Position numbers and translations under genes: made by a program. DNA of 52,769 bases, taken from contig JAFLCN010000025.1 of assembly GCA_017303555.1 (NCBI GenBank), positions 1-52,769 of the forward strand, given 5' to 3'. The notes below the pieces were generated by a model. It saw only the letters and a program-made list of their open reading frames with translations. It had not been told where the DNA came from and searched no databases. Origin of the DNA: Planctomycetota bacterium (GTDB lineage: Bacteria > Planctomycetota > Phycisphaerae > Phycisphaerales > UBA1924). Below, one piece after another: positions 15,129-24,189 of this stretch (its first letter is position 1; each line of letters begins with the position of its first letter).

Positions 15129-16631
15129 ATGCCGCACGAGCCCGAAGCGCAGCGAGGGATGCGGTTGCCGCCTCGATCGCTGCACGCGCTGAACAGTGCT
15201 CTAACGCTTCGGCCTCCGCCGGCACCTTGCGCAGTTGATACTCTCCGCCGGATCAACCGGGAGCCCTTTCTGGACCAGGTCACTGCAAAGAAAGAATGGC
15301 GGGGCGGCGCACACCTTGTGACGTTGGTGCTGCTTTCGCTTGTCGCAGGTGCCGCGGTCGGGTTTGTTGCGTCGCTGTTCCGGTTGTCACTTGAATGGGC
15401 CGAAGCGCGGCGTGTGCTTGTAATCGCATGGGCGCAGGGCGTTCCGATCTGGGGCGTGGTTGCGGTTGTTGGCGGATGCGCCCTGGCGGCAGCGCTCGCG
15501 GCATGGATGGTCGAAAGGTTCTCGCCCGACTCGGCGGGCAGCGGCATCCCGCACGTCGAATCCGTGCTGCAGCACGATGTGCCGATCGCGACGTGGCACC
15601 TCATCCCGGTCAAGTTTGTGGGCGGGCTGCTGGCGATCGGATCGGGGCTGGCGCTCGGGCGTGAGGGGCCGAGCGTGCAGATGGGCGCGACCATCGCGCA
15701 CGAGGTTGGGCGGAGGCTGAACTGGAAGACCGAGGATTGCCGGTCGCTGCTTGCCGCGGGCGCGGGGGCGGGGCTTGCGACGGCGTTCAACGCGCCGATC
15801 GGCGGCTCGGTGTTTGTGCTGGAAGAGTTGGTGCGGAGGTTTGATACGCGGATCGCGATCGTGACGTTCGGGGCATCGACGGGCGCGATCATCGTGGCGA
15901 GGCTGCTGCTCGGCGCTGCGCCGGAGTTTGCGGTGGCGGGTGTGGTCGAACCTGCGTTGGTGGCGATGCCGGCGTTTTTGCTGCTCGGGATCGTGATGGG
16001 ATTGCTGGGCGTTTTCTACAACAGATTGCTGCTGGCGCTGCTGGGAATCGCTGATTCGTTCCGGCACGCACCACGTTGGGCGAACGCGGCGATGGTGGGC
16101 GTGGCGGTCGGGCTGCTCGGTTACTTCTGGCCGCTCGCGGTTGGAGGCGGAGATGCGATTACCCGTGCGGCGCTGCACATGCCCGAAGCGCGAGTCACGG
16201 GTGTTGTGCAAAGCGGAACGGTGATCGGGACGCTCGCGCTGCTCTTTGCGATCCGCTTTGTGCTCGGCCCGCTCTCGTACGCGGCGCAGACGCCGGGCGG
16301 GCTCTTCGCGCCCTTGCTGGCGGTGGGGGCGCAGGCGGGTGTGCTGTGCGCGTTCGGGTGGAACATGTGCGCGGCGAACGTCTTTCCCGGCGCGGCCGTC
16401 GACCCCGCGGCCATGGGAATCGTTGCGATGGTCGGACTCTTCGCGGCGGTTGTGCGTGCGCCGCTGACGGGCATCGTGCTCGTCTCGGAGATGACGGTGG
16501 GCATGACGCTGCTGCTCCCGATGATCGGCGTCTGCGTCGGCGCGATGCTGGTGCCGACGATGATGGGGAATGAGCCGATTTACGAGTCGCTGAAGTTGCG
16601 GGCGGTACGGATGGCGGGAGCGAAGCGGTAA
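15129..16631 (+). CDS. ClC family chloride channel/transporter
   Basis: This integral membrane protein moves chloride, often in exchange for protons. Family motifs are clear: GSGIPHVES, GREGPSVQMG with the gating Glu, the internal GAGAGLATAFNAPIGGSVFVLEEL, and TPGGLFAPLLAVGA, followed by a helix and EPIYESL with the Tyr that lines the pore. The Glu in VLEEL corresponds to the internal proton Glu, which suggests a Cl-/H+ exchanger. The frame is open to 15006, but that part holds the preceding gene's hairpin, so I use ATG 15129; 15159 is an equally possible start. No CBS domain follows. Confidence 0.9.
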   Translation: MPHEPEAQRGMRLPPRSLHALNSALTLRPPPAPCAVDTLRRINREPFLDQVTAKKEWRGGAHLVTLVLLSLVAGAAVGFVASLFRLSLEWAEARRVLVIAWAQGVPIWGVVAVVGGCALAAALAAWMVERFSPDSAGSGIPHVESVLQHDVPIATWHLIPVKFVGGLLAIGSGLALGREGPSVQMGATIAHEVGRRLNWKTEDCRSLLAAGAGAGLATAFNAPIGGSVFVLEELVRRFDTRIAIVTFGASTGAIIVARLLLGAAPEFAVAGVVEPALVAMPAFLLLGIVMGLLGVFYNRLLLALLGIADSFRHAPRWANAAMVGVAVGLLGYFWPLAVGGGDAITRAALHMPEARVTGVVQSGTVIGTLALLFAIRFVLGPLSYAAQTPGGLFAPLLAVGAQAGVLCAFGWNMCAANVFPGAAVDPAAMGIVAMVGLFAAVVRAPLTGIVLVSEMTVGMTLLLPMIGVCVGAMLVPTMMGNEPIYESLKLRAVRMAGAKR

Positions 16632-16655
16632 AATTCAGAAACGAGAACGCTCCAG

Positions 16656-16838
16656 ATGCCAAGCAAGAAGCCGCGAAAGCCCGCCCCTTCCAAGAAGCCA
16701 AAGCGCCGCAAGAGCAGCCTCGGGCGGCTTGCGTCGTACGCGGTGGATACCGGCATTCCCGATCTCGCGGCGGAACACGACCACTATCTGTACGGAACGC
16801 CCAAGCGAGGCAAGAGCGCAAAGCGAAACAAGATTTGA
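16656..16838 (+). CDS. Small basic hypothetical protein
   Basis: The 60-residue protein starts with a Lys/Arg/Pro-rich tail (MPSKKPRKPAPSKKPKRRKS), then has an ordered-looking block, LASYAVDTGIPDLAAEHDHYLYGTPKR, and a basic end. The DLAxxHDHYLYGTPK block looks conserved enough to be real coding sequence, and it starts 22 bases after the channel gene. No function is known to me. Confidence 0.55.
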   Translation: MPSKKPRKPAPSKKPKRRKSSLGRLASYAVDTGIPDLAAEHDHYLYGTPKRGKSAKRNKI

Positions 16839-16891
16839 TTTGAAAGCCTGGCGTATCCGGTTCGGCGCAGGGGGCTGGACATCGCCCTCAA

Positions 16892-16945
16892 AAAGACACA
16901 CGCTCCGTCATGCGGAGCGTGGTTCCCGGAGATGCCATCTCCGGG
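16892..16945. terminator. Two tandem perfect hairpins
   Basis: The first has an 8-bp stem ACGCTCCG/CGGAGCGT with loop TCATG (16900-16920); read on the minus strand it is followed by a T-rich run. The second has CCGGAGAT/ATCTCCGG with loop GCC (16926-16944). They separate the small basic gene from the MntA/HepT operon and could stop transcription both ways. Confidence 0.65.
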
Positions 16946-17003
16946 GCTGTTACCTGTAGTATTGGCGCGAGGTCGCTGAATCGCACGACGGAAAGGGCTT
17001 CCG

Positions 17004-17336
17004 ATGGTCGAATCTCGTGCGGCTTACAATGGAATCATGGCTGGCCTGCCAATCAAGACCGAGATGCTCCCTGATTTTTGCCGGCGATGGAAAGTCCGGC
17101 AATTCGCCGTGATTGGCTCGGTTTTGTGTCCTGATTTTTCGGACTCGAGCGATGTGGACGTGGTGTTGACATTTGCCCCCGACTCGGCGTGGAGCATGTT
17201 CGACATTGTGACGATGCGCGACGAGCTCGCAGTCTTGTTCGATCGGCCGGTTGACATTATCGAGGAAGCAGCCGTGCGCAATCCCTATATGCTGGCGTCG
17301 ATCCGCAAGACCAAGCGCGTGCTTTATGCAGCCTGA
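17004..17336 (+). CDS. mntA: MntA-like minimal nucleotidyltransferase antitoxin
   Basis: The 110-residue protein has the family signature GSVLCPDFSDSSDVDVV, that is GS-x10-D-x-D, which binds nucleotide and metal. In type VII toxin-antitoxin systems MntA puts AMP groups on a Tyr of the HepT toxin and silences it. The ATG at 17004 has GGAAAGGG six bases upstream; a second ATG at 17037 is possible. The gene overlaps hepT by 11 bases, the usual order and coupling for this system. Confidence 0.88.
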   Translation: MVESRAAYNGIMAGLPIKTEMLPDFCRRWKVRQFAVIGSVLCPDFSDSSDVDVVLTFAPDSAWSMFDIVTMRDELAVLFDRPVDIIEEAAVRNPYMLASIRKTKRVLYAA

Positions 17337-17694
17337 GCGCCTTGATTTGAAGTATCTGTGGGATATGCGGGATGCCGCAACTACGGTCGGAGAATTGACG
17401 GCCGAGCTGTCGCTCGATCAATACGAGCGGGCGAAGACGATTCGGCTCGCGGTGGAACGATCGATCGAGATCATCGGGGAAGCGGCTCGCCGGGTCTCGC
17501 CCGAGTTTCGGGCAGCGCATCCGGAGATCGCCTTGTCCGCGATCATCGCCACGCGGCACATCATCGCTCATGAGTACGGCGACATTCAGCATGACAAGAT
17601 TTGGCGAATTGCGACAGTTCACGTTCCGCGACTTGTCGTCCAGCTCACGCCGATCATCGAGGCAAACCCACCCGAGGACATTCCTCCACAATGA
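17326..17694 (+). CDS. hepT: HepT-like HEPN RNase toxin
   Basis: This 122-residue HEPN protein (DUF86 family) carries the catalytic RHIIAHEY motif, an R-x4-H-x-Y pattern that includes the Tyr AMPylated by MntA. HEPN toxins of this class cut RNA, including tRNA ends. The start MQPERLDLKYLWDM lies inside the end of mntA. Unusually, its stop codon overlaps the purB start as ATGA, so toxin and purine gene would be translated from one message. Confidence 0.9.
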   Translation: MQPERLDLKYLWDMRDAATTVGELTAELSLDQYERAKTIRLAVERSIEIIGEAARRVSPEFRAAHPEIALSAIIATRHIIAHEYGDIQHDKIWRIATVHVPRLVVQLTPIIEANPPEDIPPQ

Positions 17695-19211
17695 CCAATC
17701 TGACACCCTCGCCCTACGACACCTACACCAGCCCTCTCGCCACGCGCAACGCGAGTGAGGAGATGCTGAAGCTCTGGTCGGCACGCCACAAGTTCAACAC
17801 GTGGCGACGCATCTGGCTCGCGGTAGCGGAAGCACAGCACGAGATGGGTCTGCCGGTTTCGAAGGAGCAGGTGGAAGAACTGCGGGCGGTCGTGAATCGT
17901 CCCGGCGGGATCACAGATGAAGAAATTCGCAGCGCCGAGAAGTACGAGCGTGAACTCAGGCACGACGTGATGGCGCACGTGCACGCGCTTGGCGATTCGT
18001 GTCCGAAGGCGAAGGGGATTATCCATCTGGGGATGACGAGTCAGGATGTGGTGTGTAACGCGGATTTGCTTTTAATCTCGAATTCGGTTGGACTTCTCGA
18101 CGCCAAGTTGGCCCGAGTCGTTCTCGCTTTCGCCGAGTTTTCAGCCAAGCACGCAAGGACGCCCACGCTCGCGTTTACGCACTATCAACCGGCACAGCCA
18201 ACGACTGTCGGAAGGCGATGTGTCGGCTGGTCCGGCGATTTGCGCCTCGGCAAAGAGCGTCTTCGACAAGACGGGCTCCCGCCGCGCATTCGGGGTCTGC
18301 AGGGCGCGACGGGTACCCAGGCGTCATATTTGGCTTTGTTCGATGGCGATCATCTGAAAACACAAACGCTGAATGACATGTTCGGAGTGCAGGGACCATG
18401 GTCTCCGGTCACCGCTGCGGGTGCGATTGAATTTGCTGAGCAAGGCCAAACGTACCCGAGGGTGTACGACACTTTCATCCTGGCTGATCTCGCTTCTGTC
18501 GCCTCCGTCCTCCACAAAATCGCCACCGACATCCGCCTCCTCTGCAACCGCAAAGAGCTCGACGAACCCTTCGAAGACAAGCAAATTGGCTCTTCCGCCA
18601 TGCCCTACAAGCGCAACCCGATGCGCTGCGAGCGCATCTGCGGCCTTGCCCGCTTTGTCATGAATCTCGTCGGCAACGCCTACGACACCGCGGCAACCCA
18701 GTGGCTCGAACGCACGCTCGATGACTCCTCGAACCGCCGCCTTTCGCTGCCCGAGGCCTTCCTCGCACTCGATGGCGCGCTCGATCTGATGCACAACGTC
18801 GCCTCCGGCCTCATCGTCCACGAAGCGATGGTGAAAAAGAACCTGATGGCCGAACTTCCGTTCATGGCGACCGAAAACATCATGATGGAGTGTGTGAAAC
18901 TCGGCGGCGATCGCCAGCACTACCACGAGCTGATCCGCCAGCACGCTCAGGCTGCAGGGCTGCGCGTCAAACAGGAAGGTCTCGACAACGATTTGCTCGA
19001 TCGCCTCAAGAACGACAAGAATTTTTGGGGCACCAAGCGAGGCGGGCCGCTCTCGGCCGAGCTCAACTGGGACGGCGTGATGGACCCCATGAAGTACGTT
19101 GGCCGCAGCGTCGAGCAGACCGAGCGGTTCATCAAGGAAGTGGTCGAGCCGCTCCGCGAGCAATACAAGGACGCGATCGCGACATTGGGGAAGAACGGAC
19201 CGCGGGTGTGA
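17691..19211 (+). CDS. purB: Adenylosuccinate lyase
   Basis: PurB splits adenylosuccinate to AMP and SAICAR to AICAR, each with release of fumarate. The 506-residue protein has the fumarase-superfamily signature SSAMPYKRNPMRCER near residue 300, HLGMTSQDVVCNAD and THYQPAQPTTVGRRC. The overall pattern is closer to the eukaryote-like ADSL branch than to short bacterial PurB. The ATG overlaps the hepT stop codon by four bases; GAGGA lies 9 bases upstream. No other purine gene is near, so the coupling to a toxin-antitoxin module is the odd part. Confidence 0.95.
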   Translation: MTNLTPSPYDTYTSPLATRNASEEMLKLWSARHKFNTWRRIWLAVAEAQHEMGLPVSKEQVEELRAVVNRPGGITDEEIRSAEKYERELRHDVMAHVHALGDSCPKAKGIIHLGMTSQDVVCNADLLLISNSVGLLDAKLARVVLAFAEFSAKHARTPTLAFTHYQPAQPTTVGRRCVGWSGDLRLGKERLRQDGLPPRIRGLQGATGTQASYLALFDGDHLKTQTLNDMFGVQGPWSPVTAAGAIEFAEQGQTYPRVYDTFILADLASVASVLHKIATDIRLLCNRKELDEPFEDKQIGSSAMPYKRNPMRCERICGLARFVMNLVGNAYDTAATQWLERTLDDSSNRRLSLPEAFLALDGALDLMHNVASGLIVHEAMVKKNLMAELPFMATENIMMECVKLGGDRQHYHELIRQHAQAAGLRVKQEGLDNDLLDRLKNDKNFWGTKRGGPLSAELNWDGVMDPMKYVGRSVEQTERFIKEVVEPLREQYKDAIATLGKNGPRV

Positions 19212-19212
19212 G

Positions 19213-19290
19213 AGAGCAGCAGAACGGCAGATTGGCAGAGCGGCAGATAAAGACCCTGGACCGAAACTCGAAGTCAGCAAATCGGAACAA
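19213..19290. repeat. AGCAGCAGAACGGCAGA repeat, copy 3, plus AGTCAGCAAATCGG word
   Basis: The 19-base word at 19213-19231 is identical to the one at 7407 and lies right after the purB stop. It is followed by A/G-rich words, including GTCAGCAAATCGGAACAAG near 19272, which resembles the insertion in clpB (near 3990). Confidence 0.65.
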
Positions 19291-19298
19291 GTAGGAGC

Positions 19299-19604
19299 AT
19301 GACCGCCTTCGCCATGGAATCCCGCCCGGCACAGTTTGGAAGCGACTTCGTCGACGGCGTTCGGCGCTTCTTCTATCGCGCTGCCGCGGCAGTCGCGATT
19401 CTGCTGTTGCTCGCTCTGCTTTTCGTTCTCTTTGTCCCGATGGCGATCATCGGCGTGCTGTACATCCTCGTGCGTTCGGCGCTCGGCGGATTTGGCAGCG
19501 GCGCCCGCAGAAGCGCTCCTTCGCAGCCCGCACACCAGCCGATTCCCGAAGCGGACAATGAAGGCCGCGAGAACGTCCGGGTCCGCCGCAGCGAAAACGA
19601 ATAG
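19299..19604 (+). CDS. Small single-pass membrane protein
   Basis: The 101-residue protein has a juxtamembrane basic part (FVDGVRRFFYR), a long hydrophobic span (AAAAVAILLLLALLFVLFVPMAIIGVLYILV) and a Gly/Ser/Pro-rich charged tail. AGGAG sits only one base from the first ATG, so the second ATG (19314) may be used. It lies downstream of purB and an interspersed repeat. No family recognised. Confidence 0.65.
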   Translation: MTAFAMESRPAQFGSDFVDGVRRFFYRAAAAVAILLLLALLFVLFVPMAIIGVLYILVRSALGGFGSGARRSAPSQPAHQPIPEADNEGRENVRVRRSENE

Positions 19605-19661
19605 GACCTTTTAGCTTGAACGCGGTCCGGCACGCAGGACTCAGTCGCCGCCCAATCGCTA

Positions 19662-20801
19662 TCAAACCCGAAACCCGTGATCCGCCTTCTCGCGGATCAT
19701 CGCGCGATCCAGCTCGCTCCGGTGCATGACCGCATCGATCTCCGCCTGCGTCATCCACGGCAGGCCTTCCATCTTCGCCCGTAGCGCTGCCGGAAACTCC
19801 TTGTCCTTCCGCTCGTGCACGGGCCTGCTCCGCCAGATCCGGTGCATCCACAAATACTGCCTCGGTGATCTCCGCACCATCGATTCGATCGCACGCCGAT
19901 AGCGCGCCGTGATGTAGTACAGGCGATCCGGCTGGGTCTCCCAGTCCTCCGGCCCGAACACATCCGTCATCTCGATCGAGTAGCGCATGCCCCCATTCTG
20001 GATTGACATCACATTGCCCTGCGGCGGCTCTTCCCCCGGCTCAAGCCTTCGGGCGATGCCGCACAGCACGGTTGCGTTGAACTGCATCGCCAGAATCCCG
20101 ATCGACTTGTACGTGCTGGTGAGCCGCCCGAAGTACGGCACAAAAACGCCGTAATCGCCACCGTTCTGGTCGGCGACGAGCCCCGCCGGCACGCCGTTCT
20201 TCATTCCTTCCGGCAGCGCGCGGATCGCGCCGAACTTGGAGACGAGCGTCAGGCCGCGTTTCTCGCGGCTCTCGCGCACCCAGGTATCGAGCGGTTTCAG
20301 ATCCAGCGGCCGGTAGACCGCCTGCATCGGGAAGCCGACCATCGAGACGGTGTAGCCCACCAGTTCCCAGTTGCCGCAGTGTCCGGTCACCAGCACGCAC
20401 GGCCCGCCGGACAGCATCTTGCGGAAGCCCTCCGTCACCGGCCCGAGCGTGACGTGCTGGCTCCAGCCGTCGTGGTTGATCAGCCTCGGGGTAAACGCGA
20501 GCTCGATCCCGAGCTGCGCCAAGTGCTCGTACGACGCGATGGCGACCTCGCGCCGCTTCTCGGGGCTCCACTGCGGGAACGCGATCTCCAGGTTCTGCTC
20601 CGCGCGCCGAACGTGCCGCTTGTTGAACGGCAATCGCGCAAACCCGCCTCCCGCGGCACGCGCGATGTGTGTCGCCGGTCCCAGCCCGGCCGTCAGGGGC
20701 AGCGTGATCGCGGAGCGCAATCCCCCCGCGATCGCGGATTGAACCCAGAGCGGAAGACTCGATTGCTTTGCTGCCACGGCGGAAGCGTAGAGACGGGTCA
20801 A
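19662..20801 (-). CDS. LpxL/HtrB-like lipid A acyltransferase
   Basis: This family moves an acyl chain onto a lipid A precursor at the inner membrane. The key H-x4-E motif is present as GHCGNWEL, followed by the downstream block QNGGDYGVFVPYFGR. An N-terminal hydrophobic stretch (LPLWVQSAIAGGLRSAITLPLTAG) fits the membrane anchor. The frame is open to 20960, but the first part overlaps the divergent zinc-ribbon gene, so a TTG at 20801 or GTG at 20777 is more likely. It heads a surface-glycan and lipid region and suggests a lipopolysaccharide-type outer membrane. Confidence 0.87.
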   Translation of the reverse strand: MTRLYASAVAAKQSSLPLWVQSAIAGGLRSAITLPLTAGLGPATHIARAAGGGFARLPFNKRHVRRAEQNLEIAFPQWSPEKRREVAIASYEHLAQLGIELAFTPRLINHDGWSQHVTLGPVTEGFRKMLSGGPCVLVTGHCGNWELVGYTVSMVGFPMQAVYRPLDLKPLDTWVRESREKRGLTLVSKFGAIRALPEGMKNGVPAGLVADQNGGDYGVFVPYFGRLTSTYKSIGILAMQFNATVLCGIARRLEPGEEPPQGNVMSIQNGGMRYSIEMTDVFGPEDWETQPDRLYYITARYRRAIESMVRRSPRQYLWMHRIWRSRPVHERKDKEFPAALRAKMEGLPWMTQAEIDAVMHRSELDRAMIREKADHGFRV

Positions 20802-20865
20802 ACATCCCGCCGCTCGCCTCTCGATGCCGCCTTTGGCGGAGCGCTTGCTGCGCCAACAATTCGGG

Positions 20866-21105
20866 ATGGCCAAGCGCCTCCGCGATCTCGATGACGGGCC
20901 CAGCGATGCCGATATCGAGCGGTTTTCCGATGTGACGCAGACCTGCCCTTCCTGCGGCACAACGCTCTACGACGATGTCGAAGTCTGCTGGAGCTGCGGC
21001 CATGCGCTCGGTTCCGAGCGCAGCCAGGGGCTCCCGCTCTGGCTCTGGATAACCGCGGCGGGACTTCTTGTCCTTGCCGTGGGCGGCGTTCTGATCTCCC
21101 GGTAG
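20866..21105 (+). CDS. Zinc-ribbon protein with C-terminal membrane helix
   Basis: The 79-residue protein has a zinc ribbon of two CxxC knuckles (CPSCGTTLYDDVEVCWSCG) and a C-terminal transmembrane helix (LPLWLWITAAGLLVLAVGGVLI). The ATG at 20866 is chosen as the start that keeps the acidic region before the ribbon; 20824 is an alternative. Similar short tail-anchored zinc ribbons are common and mostly uncharacterised. Confidence 0.75.
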   Translation: MAKRLRDLDDGPSDADIERFSDVTQTCPSCGTTLYDDVEVCWSCGHALGSERSQGLPLWLWITAAGLLVLAVGGVLISR

Positions 21106-21241
21106 CCCGGGTTTTCGGTTTTCGAGCACTTTCCGCGCCCGCAGGCCACGGAAGCACGAACCTCCGGGGCCGAACGGCCGATATCGTGTGCCGGGAGAAG
21201 CCGCCCCGTGTTCGGGTCGCGGCCGGATCGAGCAATCAGAC

Positions 21242-22633
21242 ATGACCCAGGGCATCGGAGTTTTCATCGTGTTCGGCCTGATCGTTCTATCGATCTGGTC
21301 GATCGCGCGCCCGACCTGGGCCTTTGCGCTGGTGAACCTGATGTTCCCGCTGAAGCAGGTTCTGCAGGGGTACTTCCCGACGCTGGTGGTGTACGGCCCG
21401 TACCTGTCCGCGGCCATCGCGATGATCGCGGCGCTGGCCGTCTTCTACAAGAGCACCCGCAAGAACCTGGTCGTCGCGACGTATTTCAATCCGGTCACAT
21501 GGTGCACGCTTGTCATCTATGCGGTGATGACGTTCTCGCTCGTGTACACGCCCGCGCGCGATTCGGCGATGAACATGTACAAGGATGCGATCCCGTACAT
21601 CGTCGTGTTCATCTTCGTCTATCCCTTCCTGCTCACCGGGCTTGATGAACTGCGTCAGGGCATCTTCCTGACCGTCATGCTCGGCTGCATCCTCACGCTC
21701 GCATTCTTCTTCAACCCCAGCGCCCAGTGGGCTGGCGGGCGGTTCATCATCAACCTCGGCCAGACGTACGGCGTCTCGGAGTTCACCAGCAACCCGCTCG
21801 CCCTCGCCGACACCGGCGGTTTCATGATGATCGCGGCGGCACTCATGAATTTCCGGGACAAGGGCCGCCTGGGCATCGTCTTTACCATCGCGGGCCTTGT
21901 GCTTGGGCTCGGTCTGGCGATCGTTTCGGGTTCGCGCGGCCAGATCATCTTTGCCGTCATGGTCGGCGTCATGATGTACCCCTTCGCCCGGCAGGTGAAG
22001 GACATGAAGCAGTTCTTCCTCATGGCGATGGGCGCCGGATTCATGCTGCTGGTCGTCGTCGGCACTTTCGCGTTCTTCTTCGAGGGCGAGGCCGCCCGTC
22101 GCTGGGATATCACGCTTCTGCAGGAAGGCTCTGCCGACCGGGGCGAACGCTTCATGGAATCGCTGGGCTTCTTTGCCGCGAATCCCGCCGGGTGGCTCGT
22201 CGGCAACGGAGCCAACTCCTTCGCCTTCTTCACCGGACACATTTTCGATTACCCGCACAACATCGTCGCCGAGATTCTCCTCGACTACGGCTTCGCGGGC
22301 CTCATCATCTTCGGTATCGCCACCTGGTACACCTTCAAGTACTCCAGGGACATGATCCGCATCTGGGGCGAGGATCCCGTCTCCCGCGGCACGGTCGCGG
22401 CCTGGGTCGGCATCTGCCTCTTCGCGCTCATGGTCGCGTTCAAGCAGGGCAGCGTGATCGGTCAGCCCACGCCGTTCTACTTCTGGATCATCCTTGCGAA
22501 GGTCTACTTCGATGAGATCCGCGCCGCCCGCGCTCGCAATTATGCCGCGGAACTCGAAGCCGAATCCGCCTGGGGCACAGGTTCGTACGAGCCCGTTGCC
22601 GAATACTCCACCGAGTCTTACGGCAAGGCCTGA
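21242..22633 (+). CDS. O-antigen ligase/polymerase-like (Wzy_C) membrane protein
   Basis: The 463-residue protein has many transmembrane helices and the Wzy_C-type region around GSRGQIIFAVMVGVMM and the YPHNIVAEILLDYGFAGLIIF block, in which the PHN motif is typical of O-antigen ligases. Such proteins join polysaccharide to lipid A or polymerise repeat units at the inner membrane. The start at 21242 (MTQGIG) is set by the first hydrophobic helix. It precedes a methyltransferase and lies near two glycosyltransferases, so a cell-surface glycan role is likely; ligase versus polymerase cannot be decided. Confidence 0.82.
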   Translation: MTQGIGVFIVFGLIVLSIWSIARPTWAFALVNLMFPLKQVLQGYFPTLVVYGPYLSAAIAMIAALAVFYKSTRKNLVVATYFNPVTWCTLVIYAVMTFSLVYTPARDSAMNMYKDAIPYIVVFIFVYPFLLTGLDELRQGIFLTVMLGCILTLAFFFNPSAQWAGGRFIINLGQTYGVSEFTSNPLALADTGGFMMIAAALMNFRDKGRLGIVFTIAGLVLGLGLAIVSGSRGQIIFAVMVGVMMYPFARQVKDMKQFFLMAMGAGFMLLVVVGTFAFFFEGEAARRWDITLLQEGSADRGERFMESLGFFAANPAGWLVGNGANSFAFFTGHIFDYPHNIVAEILLDYGFAGLIIFGIATWYTFKYSRDMIRIWGEDPVSRGTVAAWVGICLFALMVAFKQGSVIGQPTPFYFWIILAKVYFDEIRAARARNYAAELEAESAWGTGSYEPVAEYSTESYGKA

Positions 22634-22659
22634 TCGCTGTTTTTCTCCCCCCACCCGCA

Positions 22660-23484
22660 ATGCCCGCAGGCTCCACCCACAAGCAGCGACTCGCCTGGAC
22701 GACGACGCGGACGATCGAAGTCTGCGGCATCACCATCCCCGTCAGTGAATCGCTCGCCGTCGCGCGCTCCGGCGATGCGGGCTGGAACTCGCATATCGCC
22801 GGCATCCGCCCGAATTCCGGCCTGAAGTCGGCGATGAAGTCGATTCTCTGGCCCTTCCGTCGCGCGAGCGAGAACATCCTCGGCCACCAGTTTCTTCAGT
22901 ACACGCTCGCCCGCTGGATCAGGAAGTACGCGAACGACAGCACCGCTTTTCTTGAGTGCGGCCCCGGCGATATGTCGCTCCGGCGCTTCCTGCCAAAGTC
23001 AATCGCGTACAACGCCATCGAGTTCGGCCTCAGCGAGTTCCAGGTCCGCCGCGTGCTCGCCCGTGATCCACGCGTCAACCTCGTCCTCGGCACGATCGAA
23101 GCCATCCCGCTCGAGGACAACACCGTCGACATGGTCGCGTGCGTCGAAATGATGCAGCACGTCCCCGATGTGGACAAGGGCCTGCGCGAACTCGTCCGGG
23201 TGTGCAAACCCGGCGCAAAGGTGATGATCACCGTGGCCAACGGCCACTGCGTCAAGGTCAAGACCAAGGGCGCGAACAAGCATTTCGTCCACCTGTTCAC
23301 CGAGTCTGATTTCCGGGGCCGCGCCGAACGCGCGGGCTTCAAGGTGCTCGAACACGAGCAAACCGGCAAGTGGGTCCCCGTGCCCCAGTACCTGATCGGC
23401 GGGCACTCGATGCACCTGCCGATTCGATCGACGAAGGAAGAAGACAACTGCTACTTCGTGTATCTGTTTGAGGTGCAGAAGTAG
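22660..23484 (+). CDS. SAM-dependent class I methyltransferase
   Basis: The protein has the SAM-binding motif I FLECGPGDMS, the acidic region after it, and the later motif VDMVACVEMMQHVPDVDKGLRELVRVCKPG of small-molecule methyltransferases. Its tail has a cluster YFVYLFEVQK. It follows the O-antigen ligase-like gene and probably methylates a glycan or lipid precursor. The exact substrate is not shown. Confidence 0.85.
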   Translation: MPAGSTHKQRLAWTTTRTIEVCGITIPVSESLAVARSGDAGWNSHIAGIRPNSGLKSAMKSILWPFRRASENILGHQFLQYTLARWIRKYANDSTAFLECGPGDMSLRRFLPKSIAYNAIEFGLSEFQVRRVLARDPRVNLVLGTIEAIPLEDNTVDMVACVEMMQHVPDVDKGLRELVRVCKPGAKVMITVANGHCVKVKTKGANKHFVHLFTESDFRGRAERAGFKVLEHEQTGKWVPVPQYLIGGHSMHLPIRSTKEEDNCYFVYLFEVQK

Positions 23485-23490
23485 CGATCT

Positions 23491-24189
23491 TCACTCACCC
23501 GGCGACGCAGGTTCATGCGTCTGCCGGATCCGATTCAACACATCTCGAAGCTCTCGCACCGCTCGGTGGCTGATCGGTCGGGTGTAGAGCGGTCGCCGAA
23601 ACCAGTACGGCGCCCGCCAACGCAGCGGGCATTGGAGATGAAGCGACTCGAGCGCGTTCGCATCGACCCCGAGAACGCGGCAGGCACGCGTGAATCGATT
23701 CTCGGATGGCCTTGCGACAATCGGAAAGTAGCTTCCATCAGGGAAAAGCAGGCCGATTGAGAACGCGGTCACACGCGAAGTCCGCGGCAGCTCGATGAGC
23801 TCGTTCGATAGTTGCGCGCGGACAAGCCGGACCTGTGCCAGTGGCACGCGTCGCGCCTTTCGACGCCAGAATCGCGATGTTTCGCGGATCTCGATCTCTC
23901 CCGTGCGATCGTCAATCGAGAAACGAACAGGCAGATCCTGCGTCACAAATTCGTTTGCGAGCACCACCCACGCTCCGAATCCGAGCGCAAAGGCCGCGAG
24001 TCCCATCGATGTGGGGCTCGTGCAAACGATCGGAATCCCAAGGATCACCAGCGGATACGGAGCGAGTAGTGCAAAGTGGTCATTCCGGCCGTTCGGTCGC
24101 TCGGAGAGAATCAGACGCGAACCAGCAAGCCGCATCCCGGCCGTGAACGGAACTTCGTTTCTTGCGATGACGCGAGGCATTTCACTCAT
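23491..24189 (-). CDS. Hypothetical membrane-associated protein
   Basis: The 232-residue protein has two hydrophobic stretches (LAPYPLVILGIPIVCTS and MGLAAFALGFGAWVVLA) and then a soluble C-terminal half with alternating hydrophobic pattern (IDDRTGEIEIRET... AFSIGLLFPDGSYFPIVARP). This looks like a PH-like or DUF-type membrane-attached domain. Its ATG overlaps the stop of the upstream glycosyltransferase gene by four bases, so the two are cotranscribed. No family was recognised. Confidence 0.75.
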   Translation of the reverse strand: MSEMPRVIARNEVPFTAGMRLAGSRLILSERPNGRNDHFALLAPYPLVILGIPIVCTSPTSMGLAAFALGFGAWVVLANEFVTQDLPVRFSIDDRTGEIEIRETSRFWRRKARRVPLAQVRLVRAQLSNELIELPRTSRVTAFSIGLLFPDGSYFPIVARPSENRFTRACRVLGVDANALESLHLQCPLRWRAPYWFRRPLYTRPISHRAVRELRDVLNRIRQTHEPASPGE

